A stretch of DNA of 64,000 nucleotides, from the NCBI RefSeq assembly GCF_004365875.1, contig NZ_SODF01000001.1, positions 620,001 through 684,000 on the forward strand, written 5' to 3'. The notes under the pieces were generated by a model. That model searched no databases. It had not been told where the DNA came from and saw only the letters and a program-made list of their open reading frames with translations. Made by a program: the position numbers and the translations under genes. This DNA comes from Kribbella kalugense (lineage in GTDB: Bacteria; Actinomycetota; Actinomycetes; Propionibacteriales; Kribbellaceae). Positions 39,299-48,253 of this stretch are shown here, piece after piece (position 1 is the first letter of the stretch; each line of letters begins with the position of its first letter).

Positions 39299-42073
39299 AT
39301 GGCGAACGATGGGTTCGACAACCTCGCGCCGGAGCTACGTGGGCGCCGGGCGGAGTCCGCACGGCTGGACCAGGTCGTGGCCGGAGTCCGCTCCGGCACG
39401 GGCCAGGTGCTCATCGTCCGCGGCGACGCCGGGATCGGGAAGTCGGCCCTGCTCGAGTACCTGGTCGGCCGCGCCGAGGGGTGCCGGGTCGTCCGCGCGT
39501 CCGGAGTCGAATCCGAGATGGAGCTGCCGTTCGCGGGTCTCCACCAGTTGTGTCTGCCGTTGCTCGACCGCAGCGACCGTCTGCCAGGCCCGCAGCGCGA
39601 GGCGCTGGAGGTCGCGTTCGGACTGAGTGCGGGCGGGCCGCCGGATCGCTTCCTGATCGGCGCGGCCACGCTGAGCCTGCTCTCGGCGGCATCCGATCGC
39701 AAGCCCCTGCTGTGCGTCATCGACGACGCGCAATGGCTGGACCAGGCATCGGTCCAGACCCTGACCTTCGTCGGCCGCCGGCTGTTCGCGGACCGCATCG
39801 GCCTGGTCTTCTCGCTGCGCGAGCCGGTAATCGGGCCGGAGTGGAGCGGCTTCCGCGAACTGCCGGTCGTTGGTCTGTCCGACGAGTACGCCGGCGCGCT
39901 GCTCGACGCCGTCGTACCCGGTCGGCTGGACGAACATGTGCGAGACCGGATCGTCGCGGAGACGCGCGGCAACCCGCTCGCGCTGATGGAGCTGCCGCGG
40001 GGCATGAGCGCTGCCCAGTTGGCCGGCGGGTTCGAGCGACCCGATGCCCGTCCGCTGGCGAGTCAGATCGAGCAGAACTTCGCCCGGCGGGTGCAGACGC
40101 TGCCCGCGGACACGCAGCGCTTGCTGCTGACCGCGGCGGCCGAACCGGTTGGCGACGTACCGCTGCTGGTCCGTGCCCTGACTCTCCTCGGGGTTCCGAT
40201 GAGTACGGCGGCGCCGGCCGAGGCCGCGGGGTTGATCGATATCGCGGCCCGGGTCCGCTTCCGGCATCCGCTGGTTCGCTCTGCGACGTACCGGGCCGCC
40301 GACCCGGCCGATCGACGGATGGTTCATCAGGCGCTGGCCGAGGCGATCGACCCCGGCGTCGATCCGGACCGCCGCGCCTGGCACCAGGCTCAGGGGGCGG
40401 ACGGTCCGGACGAGGATGTCGCCACCGAGCTGGTCAGCTCCGCCGGCCGGGCCCAGCAGCGCGGTGGAATGGCCGCGGCGGCGGCCTTCCTCCAGCGCGC
40501 GACCGAGCTGACGCCGGACCCGGGCATGCGGGCAGCCCGGGCGCTGGCCGCGGCCGGGGCCACCCTGCAGGCGGGTGCATTCGAGACCGCGCTGCGTCTG
40601 CTGGTCATGGCCGGCGATGGCCAGGGTGACGACCTTCATCACGCGCGAGTGGACCTTCTGCGGGCACAGATCACTTTCGCTTCAGGCCACGGGCTGGAGT
40701 CCGGGCCGATGCTCCTCGGCGTGGCCCATCGCCTCGAACCGCTGGATCTCGAACTCGCCCGCGACACCTACCTGCAGGCGCTGGTGGCGGCGCAGTACGC
40801 CGGACGGTTCGGCGCCACCTCGGGACCGGGCGGGATCAGCGCGCTGACCAGCGCCTCACAGCTAGCCCGAGCGGCTCCGACCACCGTTCGGCACCGCAAG
40901 CACGACGTACTGCTGGACGGCGTCGCAGTGCTGTTCTCGGACGGGTATCCCGCGGTCGTGCCGCTGGCCCGGGAGGCGGTCCGGTTGTACTCCTCGCCGG
41001 ACGGGACGAGCGATCTGGACGATCTACGGTGGCTCTTCCATGCGGAGCTGATGGCGGTCGATCTCTGGGACGACGAGGGCTGGGACGCGCTGGCCACCCG
41101 CCACCTGGGGATCGCTCGGGGACTCGGTGACCTGAACGAGCTCCTGCTCGCGCTGCACCACCGCGTGCACCTCGACCTCTTCTCCGGCGAGCTCGCCTCG
41201 GCCGCGGCGCTGCTCGCGGAGGCCAAGAACATCAAGGACGCGACGGGCACGGACCTGGCGCCGTACGGCGAAATGGGGCTGGCGGCTTGGCGGGGGCGCG
41301 AGGCGGCGGCCACGATGCTGATCGCCGCCGGCATCGAGGACGCGACCACCCGCGGCGAAGGCGGTGGGCTGACGACCTGCCACGTCGCGAACTCGATTCT
41401 CTTCAACGGCCTGGCCAGGTATGACGAAGCGCTGGCGGCCGCCCGGCTGGCGACCGCTTATCCGGCCGAGTACGGCGTGGCGAACTGGGCGCTGCCCGAG
41501 CTGGTCGAGGCGGCCGTGCGCAGTGGCCACCCCGAGCAGGCGACCGAGAGGTTCGAGCTGTTCGAGCAGATCGCGACGTCGGCCGGCACCGATTGGGGGA
41601 TGGGACTGCTCGCCACGGCGCGCGGCCTGCTGGCTCACGGGCGCGCGGCGGAATCGGCGTACCAGGAGGCGATCGAGCGGCTCAGCCGGACGCGGATGCG
41701 GATGCACCTCGCGCGGGCGCAGCTGGCGTACGGCGAGTGGTTGCGACGGGAAGGACGACGGCAGGACGCCCGCGGGCAGCTGCGGGCGGCGTACAAACTG
41801 TTCACTGAAGCCGGCGCCGGTGCGTTCGCCGAGCGGGCCGGGCGGGAGTTGGCCGCGGCCGGTGAGGTGCTGGACGAGCGCCGGGCGGACCACAGCTCCG
41901 GCCGGGAGTCGCTGACGGCGCAGGAGGCGCACATCGCCGAGTTGGCCGGGGCCGGGCTGACCAATGCGGAGATCGGGGCGCAGATGTTCCTCAGTCAGCA
42001 CACGGTGGAGTGGCATCTGCGCAAGGTCTTCGCCAAGCTTGGGATCGCGTCGCGGAAGCAGCTCCGCCCCTGA
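39299..42073 (+). CDS. LuxR family regulator with AAA/NTPase domain (LAL type)
   Basis: A 924-residue large ATP-binding LuxR regulator. It opens with LRGRRAESARLDQVVAGV and Walker A GDAGIGKS (residues 42-49), Walker B LCVIDDAQWLD, a long TPR-rich middle, and a C-terminal LuxR helix-turn-helix (LTAQEAHIAELAGAGLTNAEIGAQMFLSQHTVEWHLRKVFAKLGI). Such regulators sense a ligand via the TPR region and activate nearby genes. The ATG follows GAGGGGGTGAG. No obvious target except possibly the type II NADH dehydrogenase downstream. Confidence 0.93.
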   Translation: MANDGFDNLAPELRGRRAESARLDQVVAGVRSGTGQVLIVRGDAGIGKSALLEYLVGRAEGCRVVRASGVESEMELPFAGLHQLCLPLLDRSDRLPGPQREALEVAFGLSAGGPPDRFLIGAATLSLLSAASDRKPLLCVIDDAQWLDQASVQTLTFVGRRLFADRIGLVFSLREPVIGPEWSGFRELPVVGLSDEYAGALLDAVVPGRLDEHVRDRIVAETRGNPLALMELPRGMSAAQLAGGFERPDARPLASQIEQNFARRVQTLPADTQRLLLTAAAEPVGDVPLLVRALTLLGVPMSTAAPAEAAGLIDIAARVRFRHPLVRSATYRAADPADRRMVHQALAEAIDPGVDPDRRAWHQAQGADGPDEDVATELVSSAGRAQQRGGMAAAAAFLQRATELTPDPGMRAARALAAAGATLQAGAFETALRLLVMAGDGQGDDLHHARVDLLRAQITFASGHGLESGPMLLGVAHRLEPLDLELARDTYLQALVAAQYAGRFGATSGPGGISALTSASQLARAAPTTVRHRKHDVLLDGVAVLFSDGYPAVVPLAREAVRLYSSPDGTSDLDDLRWLFHAELMAVDLWDDEGWDALATRHLGIARGLGDLNELLLALHHRVHLDLFSGELASAAALLAEAKNIKDATGTDLAPYGEMGLAAWRGREAAATMLIAAGIEDATTRGEGGGLTTCHVANSILFNGLARYDEALAAARLATAYPAEYGVANWALPELVEAAVRSGHPEQATERFELFEQIATSAGTDWGMGLLATARGLLAHGRAAESAYQEAIERLSRTRMRMHLARAQLAYGEWLRREGRRQDARGQLRAAYKLFTEAGAGAFAERAGRELAAAGEVLDERRADHSSGRESLTAQEAHIAELAGAGLTNAEIGAQMFLSQHTVEWHLRKVFAKLGIASRKQLRP

Positions 42074-42136
42074 GGTCGTCACATCCGGCGCGTGCGAGTT
42101 GTCTTACCTGATAGAGGCTACGGACGGAGAGTTCTG

Positions 42137-43477
42137 GTGCGCAGGATCTTGGTGGTGGGCGGCGGGTATGCGGGGTTTTACACGGCGTGGCGGTTGGAGA
42201 AGAAGTTGCGGCGGGGTGAGGCCGAGGTGGTGCTGGTCGACCCGCGGCCGTACATGACGTACCAGCCGTTCCTGCCCGAGGTGGTCGCCGGGTCCGTCGA
42301 GGCTCGGCACGCGGCGGTGTCGCTGCGGCGCAACCTGCGGCGGACGAAGGTCGTGTCCGGGATGGTCGTCAACATCGCGCATGCCGACCGGACGGTGACG
42401 ATCCGGCCGGCGCAGGGGCCGGACTACACGATGACGTACGACGTGATCGCGGTGACCGCTGGCGCGGTGACGCGGACCTTCGACGTACCGGGTGTGGCCG
42501 ATCGGGCCATCGGGATGAAGCACGTCGAGGAGGCGGTCGCGATCCGGGACCGGCTGTTCACCGCGTTCGACGAGGCGGCCGGGCTGGAGCCGGGACAGTT
42601 GCGGCGGAAGCTGCTGACGGTCACGTTCGTCGGCGGCGGGTTCTCCGGGGTCGAGGGGTTCGCCGAGCTGCTGTCGTCGGCGCGGGCCCTGCTGAAGAAG
42701 TACCCAGAGCTGTCCGAGAGCGATCTCGCGTTCCACCTGGTCGAGGCGACGCCCCGGATCCTGCCCGAGGTCAGCGACAAGCCGGGCGAGTGGGTGGTGA
42801 ACCTGCTCGAGAAGCGCGGCGCACAGGTGCATCTGAATACGACGATGAAGTCGGCCGACGACGGGCACGTGGTCCTGTCGGACGGGTCGGAGTTCGACTC
42901 GGAGCTGATCGTTTGGACGGCGGGCAACGCCGCGACCCGGCTGCTGCAGAACCACAGCGACCTGCCGCACAACCAACGCGGGATGGTCCAGGTGCGTGCC
43001 GATCTGCGGATCGGGACCGACGCCGAGGTGATCGAGGACGCGTGGGCGGCCGGTGACGACGCGGCCGTTCCCGACCTCACGTCCTCGATCCCAGGCGCTT
43101 ACACGGTGCCGAACGCGCAGAACGCCGTACGGCAAGGGAAGTTGCTGGCGAAGAACTTGCTGCGGTCGCTACGTGGGCGAGAGCCGAAGAAGTACGAGCA
43201 CCACAGCCTCGGGGTGATCGCGACGCTCGGCCTCGGGTCCGGCATCTTCCAGTACAAGCGCCTCGTCATCAAGGGTGTGCTCGCCTGGCTGATGCACCGC
43301 GGGTACCACGTCCTTGCGGTCCCGACGTGGGACCGCAAGGTGCGGGTGCTCGCGATCTGGCTGGCGGCGTTCTTCTACGGCCGCGACATCGTCTCGCTGG
43401 CCTCGGTCCAGAGTCCGCGCGAGGCGTTCGAGGCCGAGGCCAAGGCGCGGTCGCTCAGTGCGAGCCGGCCGGGATGA
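42137..43477 (+). CDS. type II NADH dehydrogenase / NAD(P)/FAD-dependent oxidoreductase
   Basis: A 446-residue NDH-2-like enzyme. It has two dinucleotide motifs (ILVVGGGYAGFYTAW at residues 4-18; TFVGGGFSGVEGF near 166), the flavin-site MTYQPFLPEVVAGSV, and AWAAGDDAAVPD. NDH-2 oxidises NADH and reduces menaquinone at the membrane without pumping protons. The amphipathic C terminus (RVLAIWLAAFFYGRDIVSL) would attach it. GTG start with GGAGAG upstream. It runs into the convergent peroxidase remnant, overlapping by 23 bp. Confidence 0.9.
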   Translation: MRRILVVGGGYAGFYTAWRLEKKLRRGEAEVVLVDPRPYMTYQPFLPEVVAGSVEARHAAVSLRRNLRRTKVVSGMVVNIAHADRTVTIRPAQGPDYTMTYDVIAVTAGAVTRTFDVPGVADRAIGMKHVEEAVAIRDRLFTAFDEAAGLEPGQLRRKLLTVTFVGGGFSGVEGFAELLSSARALLKKYPELSESDLAFHLVEATPRILPEVSDKPGEWVVNLLEKRGAQVHLNTTMKSADDGHVVLSDGSEFDSELIVWTAGNAATRLLQNHSDLPHNQRGMVQVRADLRIGTDAEVIEDAWAAGDDAAVPDLTSSIPGAYTVPNAQNAVRQGKLLAKNLLRSLRGREPKKYEHHSLGVIATLGLGSGIFQYKRLVIKGVLAWLMHRGYHVLAVPTWDRKVRVLAIWLAAFFYGRDIVSLASVQSPREAFEAEAKARSLSASRPG

Positions 43478-44795
43478 GCAGGTCGGTCAGGCCGAACGTG
43501 TCACCGGCGGCGGGCAGCGTCGGCTGCCAATCCGGCTCGACGCTCAGGTAGCTGGCCGGGTCGGCCCGCAGCAGCCCGATCAGTACTTCAGCCACGATCC
43601 GCCCGCCGACCGGCCCGAGCCGGTCGCCGTCGGCAAGGTACTCGGACTCCTTGAGGATGTAGAACCACAGCGGCGTACCGCCAGGCCAGGTCTCTTCGGT
43701 CAGCGGCGGTACGTCGAGCAGTTTGGCGACCTCCTCGCCACTGGGCAGACCGGTCGTGTCGCCGCGCAGCAGGTCGCGAACGGCCAGCGACCGGTACGCC
43801 GTCTCGTCGACTGCGCCGGTGATCCGCTCAGGCAGCCCGATCAGGCTCGCAGCGAGCCGGCCGTCGAGTCGCTTCGCACGTTGGGCCGGCGGCCGGCCTG
43901 GTACGTCGAAGATCTGCGCCAGATCGAGCCGGTGGTCCTCGGGCAGTGGGCCGAAACCGACCAGATCAGGGAAGAGCGGGAGCTCCGGGCCGCCGTCGAC
44001 CAGGTGGTAGGCGTGCCGGATCTGACCGTGCCCGTAGCGGTACGCCGCGTCCGCGTACTCCAGCGGAATGAACGCCTGCATCGGCTCCGGGGCGAACCAC
44101 TTCCCGCCGTCCTCGAGCACCTCGTCGACGAGCGGACGCCCGACGAGACGCGGCAGGAAGTCGTGGACCACGACCCACTGGTGGTGCCAGGTCAGCGTCG
44201 TCCGCGCCTGCTCGAAGACGTCTGCCTCGGCCACGCCGCTCGCGCGCAGGTGGTCGACGATCCGGTTGTGCGCCTACAGCAACGCCACATGCAGACTCAA
44301 CGAGAAGATGTGCACGTCGTTGCGCGGATCGCCGATCAGCGCAACACCTTGCGGGTTCCGCGGTACGTCATACCCATCCGGGCTGAGCAGGAACTTGGCG
44401 GCATCGTCGAGGTCGAACATGTACGGCGAGCCGACCGGTCCGTCGGCGTACAGCATCTCGAGGTTGAGCCGGGGCGAACGCGCGTTCCGCAGCGCGTCGG
44501 TCTCGACGCCGCCCATCAACGGCGATCGATCCGCCGTCGTGTCGTGCGCCAGCAACTGCCCGAAGAACGGCCAGCCGGCCGCCTGCACCGCGTCATCCCC
44601 GCCGGCGCCGAGATCCAGCTCGGCCGCGGCATCACAGATCCCGCCGTCCCCACCGGCCCGCATCAACACGTGCGGATCCGTCCCGAGCGGCTCCAGCCGC
44701 GGAAACATCCGCCCGTACCGCGCGCCACCAGTCGGACGATCCACACTGCGTGACGGACTGAGGCAGTGGTCGCGCGCTGCCGGATGCGTAGTCAT
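43455..44795 (-). pseudogene. animal-type haem peroxidase interrupted by an amber codon
   Basis: Two halves in one reading frame together make a 446-codon peroxidase. Typical features are GWPFFGQLLAHDTTADRSPL, RNARSPRLNLEMLYADGPVG, RNDVHIFSLSLHVALL, then AHNRIVDHLRASGVAE and the proximal-side TLTWHHQWVVVHDFL. They are separated by TAG at 44276-44274, where the family has Gln or Arg before AHN. One C-to-T change would restore CAG. No other frame damage is seen, so it is a recent pseudogene, a read-through case or a sequence error. GGGAGG precedes the ATG at 44795. Confidence 0.85.
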
Positions 44796-44863
44796 TCCCA
44801 GCCTCCCGAAGATTCGACTTCACAGAGGAAGACAGGCCAAGCATGCCGGATGTGACCGACAGT

Positions 44864-46849
44864 TCAGTTGATCCGGGTGAGGCGGCCGTCGGGGAGGACG
44901 CGGACGGTGGTTTTGCGGGCGCCGACGGTGAGGTCGACGAAGAACATCGAGCCGATGGTCCGGGTCTTGTAAGTGACTGTTTCGGAGGAGCCGGCCGGGA
45001 CGATCGCGGACAGGATGGTCGCGTCCGTGCCGTTGCGGTTGAACTTGACCACGGGTGCGGACTGCCGGTGGAAGATGTCCGGGTAGTACCAGCCTTGCAC
45101 CGGATCCTGCTGGCCCTGGACCACGGTGATGCCGTCGGACGGCGGCGTTTGCTGGTAGGGGATCTGCAGCAGGTACGTCTTCGACTTGTCGCCGGGTTTG
45201 GCGGCGATGGCCGTGGTGGGCGACTGGACCGTGACCTTCTGATCCGGTGCGAGGTGCCAGAGCGTTTCGTACCGCTGGCTGGTCGGCGACTGCCCGCGAT
45301 CCAGCGTGATGATCAGATCGGGATCCTTCAGCACCAGTACGTCGCGCTTCCGGGTCACGTCCGGTGCCGGCGAGTCGGCCAGCGAGTACGACTCCCAGGT
45401 CGGCGTGATCGCCGCCCGTACCAGCTGGGTCTGCACGGACGCCGTCGTCGCCGACGGGATCGTCATCACGTTGTGCGCGGCCGCGCTCTTGGACCAGGCC
45501 TGCCACTTGTCGAGCTGATAGCCGGAGTGACCCGGGTCGATCAGGATGTCCCGGCCGTGCGACGAATAGGTGATCGACATGTGGTCGTCGTGACCGTGCA
45601 GTGTGCGGGCGGGACCGTACCGGATGCTGTACGTCGACTCCTGCGTGAACGGCCGCGTCTCACCCCACCCGGTCCGCCCGAAGATGTACCCGGCGTCGAA
45701 CACCGCGGCCCGCTTCTTCGGCTTGGTCCCGTGCTTCCCGAGCGAGGCGACGTAGTCCAGTGAGGTCCCGGCCGCGCCGGTCGGCTTCTGCCGGACCGCG
45801 TCACCGACCTGCTGCAGCTCGCCAGTCGACTTGGTCGCGAGCGCCAACCACTCGGACAGCGCGGCCCGCCGCTGGGAGATCACCTTCCCGGGATCGGATC
45901 CGCAGCGCTGCAAGGCCGTAGTCGCCCGACCCCACAGCAGATAGTTGAACATCCCGTACCCGACCGACTGCTCGTTCGTCGAACCCTGCGGGTCGATCGC
46001 GGTCGTAATGGCCTGCGTCAGCCGCTCGACGGCCAGCTGCTTCAGCTCCGGTTTCTTCAAGGTGCAGCCGACCCCGAACAACGCGATGCTCTCGTCCGTA
46101 CCGTGGTTCGACGACCCGCTCCAGTTCACGATCATGAACTGCGCATGGTCGATCAACGCCTTGTCCAGCCAGGCGTACTGCGATGGCAGCGAGCTGACAT
46201 GCATCCCGGTGAGCACGGCCTGGCGGGCGCACAGCAGCACGTTGGTCCGGTGCATGGTCGCTTCCCACGCACCGATATCGCTCTTCCAGCTGTACGGGTT
46301 GTCCTGCACCCAGTCGTGGATGATCGCCATCGTGTGCGCCAGCACCTTGCGGTCACCGCGCTGCCCGGCCTCGATGCCGTTCCCCAGCCAGCGCAACGAA
46401 TGCAGCCACATGTACCAACTCGGCTTGTGGTACGGGTCGGAGCGCCAGTTGATGTCGCCCTTACCGTCGCCGACCTTGTACGGCGGATCGTCGCCCCAGG
46501 AGAACGTGTCGTTCATCAGCATCGACACCGGCACCGCGATGCCGCTGAACCCGGGGCACTCGTACGTCCCGGTGTTGGCGACCGGCGTCGCCGGCGGGGG
46601 AGTGGCCGGGGTGTCCACGCCCGGGAGCGGCTCGTCGGTCGAATCCGGGAGGCTGGGCTTCGGGCTGGGCGTACTGGGTTTCGGCTTGCTCGGCGTGGGC
46701 GAACCGCTCGCGACGACCGGCGTACCGCGGTCGCGAGCACCGGGCATCAGCACGAAGACCGCGCCGGCGAAGGCCACCCCACAGACCAGTACGCAGGCAA
46801 GTGTCAGCGCGACGGTCGTGCCCAACCGCCTCTTCCGCTGCGCCGCCAC
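44864..46849 (-). CDS. membrane-anchored heparinase II/III-like protein
   Basis: A 661-residue protein. An N-terminal signal anchor (VALTLACVLVCGVAFAGAVFVL) precedes a Pro/Ser/Thr-rich stalk (SPTPSKPKPSTPSPKPS) of about 50 residues. The alginate-lyase-like helical domain follows (SWYMWLHSLRWLGNG, NWSGSSNHGTDESIALFGVGC, NEQSVGYGMFNYL), then a heparinase II/III beta domain (LHGHDDHMSITYSSHGRDILIDPGHSGY). It probably cleaves acidic polysaccharide outside the cell. GTG start with GGGGGGA upstream; divergent from a methyltransferase. Confidence 0.85.
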   Translation of the reverse strand: MAAQRKRRLGTTVALTLACVLVCGVAFAGAVFVLMPGARDRGTPVVASGSPTPSKPKPSTPSPKPSLPDSTDEPLPGVDTPATPPPATPVANTGTYECPGFSGIAVPVSMLMNDTFSWGDDPPYKVGDGKGDINWRSDPYHKPSWYMWLHSLRWLGNGIEAGQRGDRKVLAHTMAIIHDWVQDNPYSWKSDIGAWEATMHRTNVLLCARQAVLTGMHVSSLPSQYAWLDKALIDHAQFMIVNWSGSSNHGTDESIALFGVGCTLKKPELKQLAVERLTQAITTAIDPQGSTNEQSVGYGMFNYLLWGRATTALQRCGSDPGKVISQRRAALSEWLALATKSTGELQQVGDAVRQKPTGAAGTSLDYVASLGKHGTKPKKRAAVFDAGYIFGRTGWGETRPFTQESTYSIRYGPARTLHGHDDHMSITYSSHGRDILIDPGHSGYQLDKWQAWSKSAAAHNVMTIPSATTASVQTQLVRAAITPTWESYSLADSPAPDVTRKRDVLVLKDPDLIITLDRGQSPTSQRYETLWHLAPDQKVTVQSPTTAIAAKPGDKSKTYLLQIPYQQTPPSDGITVVQGQQDPVQGWYYPDIFHRQSAPVVKFNRNGTDATILSAIVPAGSSETVTYKTRTIGSMFFVDLTVGARKTTVRVLPDGRLTRIN

Positions 46850-46971
46850 TCGTTCCCCCCACCCGGCTCTGTAGAAGCAGAACGCTCCGACCCGTCCAAT
46901 TCGTTGCGTCCGGCCCTCGAATGAGCGAATTCTTCAAGATCCAGCATGCCCGTCCCAGGAAAGCTACCGGC

Positions 46972-47643
46972 ATGACCGAAAGAGCGTTCACACCGGCCCT
47001 GGGACGGTTCCTTCCCACGAGGTACTACGACATTGTCGCCTCTCTGGTCCGCGAGCGACTGTGGCGCGGCCTGGTCGTCCGCGAGGCGGCTCCAGCGCCC
47101 GGCGACCTGATCGTCGACGTCGGCTGTGGAACCGGATCCCTCGCTCTACTGCTGCACCAGGCCGAGCCCGCGGCGTGGGTGATCGGCGTCGACCCGGATC
47201 CCGCCGTCCTGGCGAGGGCGAAACGCAAGGCCGGACTCGCTGGAGTCGAGTTTCGAACCGGGCTGGGCGACGAACTGGCCGACGTCGTCGGTTCGGAGAT
47301 CGCGGATGTCGCGGTGTCGAGTCTGGTCCTGCACCAGTGCCCGCTGCCGGTCAAGCGGGCGATCCTTGCCGCGATGTACGACGTACTCCGGCCTGGCGGG
47401 CGCCTTGTCATCGCGGACTACGGACTGCAGCGCACGCGGGCGATGCGGCTCGCGTTCCGGATCGTGCAGTTGGCGGACGGTTTTCAGGACACCCGGCCGA
47501 ACGCGGACGGGATCCTGCCGTCGCTGATCGCCGAAGCCGGGTTTCGAGATGTCCGCGAGGTCGAGGTCGTGCCGACGATCACCGGCTCGATCTCGGTGCT
47601 GACGGCGTACCGCGGAGCGCTGGGAGGACCTCTGTCGGCGTGA
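46972..47643 (+). CDS. class I SAM-dependent methyltransferase
   Basis: A 223-residue methyltransferase with motif I LIVDVGCGTGSLALLL (residues 46-61), GVDPDPAVLARAK, VAVSSLVLHQCP and LRPGGRLVIADYG, resembling UbiE/MenG-like small-molecule methyltransferases. The ATG at 46972 has AGGAAAG eight bases upstream; an in-frame ATG at 46921 is a weaker choice. The final 65 bp overlap the convergent AraC gene. Substrate unknown. Confidence 0.87.
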   Translation: MTERAFTPALGRFLPTRYYDIVASLVRERLWRGLVVREAAPAPGDLIVDVGCGTGSLALLLHQAEPAAWVIGVDPDPAVLARAKRKAGLAGVEFRTGLGDELADVVGSEIADVAVSSLVLHQCPLPVKRAILAAMYDVLRPGGRLVIADYGLQRTRAMRLAFRIVQLADGFQDTRPNADGILPSLIAEAGFRDVREVEVVPTITGSISVLTAYRGALGGPLSA

Positions 47644-48253
47644 GCCCGATCATCTCGCGCATCCATCGGGTCAGATGGGCCTGATCGGCGAAGCCGGCCG
47701 TCACGGCGGCATCGGCGAGCGACTGCCCAGCGGCGAGCGCCTCGGCAGCCCGGCGCAGCCGCGTCCAGATCCGCCACCGCGAGAGCGGCATCCCGAGCGC
47801 CTCGCGGGCGACCGAGCGCAGGCGTTGCGGCGAGATCCCGACCCGTGCGGCGAGCTCGGGCATCGACAGCTGCCACTCGGTCAGCGTCAGTTCCATCGCC
47901 TCGACCAGGCGCGGATCGAACCCGCCCGACGCCCGCGTCGCCGCCGGGCCGAGATCCTCCTCGCGCAACCCGCGGAGTGCGTCCGCCACCGTGATCCCGT
48001 CGTACTCGCGCAGCCGGTCGGCGAACGCGCACTGCGGCTCGATGAAGTACGTCTGTACGTCGTCCGACGGGAGCAGCCGGTGCCAGGTCATCGGGGGCAC
48101 GACGAGCGCCGTACCGCGGTGGCACACGTCATCGTCGTCGACCATCGCGACGTCCGAGCCGATCGCGAGCTGGAACGCGGCGTGCCGGTGCCTCGAGCCG
48201 CCGGCCACGGGACCGCGGTAGGACGCGTAGCCGTCGCGGATCACGAATCGCAT
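47579..48253 (-). CDS. AraC family transcriptional regulator
   Basis: A 224-residue regulator. The N-terminal cupin-like part (HRHAAFQLAIGSDVAMV, ALVVPPMTWHRL) precedes an AraC DNA-binding domain (MPELAARVGISPQRLRSVAREALGMPLSRWRIWTRLRRAAEAL and ADAAVTAGFADQAHLTRWMREMIGLTP). The gene is placed 13 bp inside the end of the MFS gene on the same strand, so it is translated from the same message and likely controls that transporter. A 65-bp convergent overlap with the methyltransferase is unusually long. Confidence 0.9.
   Translation of the reverse strand: MRFVIRDGYASYRGPVAGGSRHRHAAFQLAIGSDVAMVDDDDVCHRGTALVVPPMTWHRLLPSDDVQTYFIEPQCAFADRLREYDGITVADALRGLREEDLGPAATRASGGFDPRLVEAMELTLTEWQLSMPELAARVGISPQRLRSVAREALGMPLSRWRIWTRLRRAAEALAAGQSLADAAVTAGFADQAHLTRWMREMIGLTPTEVLPALRGTPSAPRSSR

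Noticed and set aside
43314-44753. A long plus-strand frame opposite the peroxidase
   Set aside because: Low-complexity Arg/Gln/Val-rich translation typical of antisense frames, with no start signal or motif.
44274-44795. The two peroxidase halves as separate genes
   Set aside because: They are in one frame, separated by a single stop, and together span one normal peroxidase; the second half has no convincing start signal.
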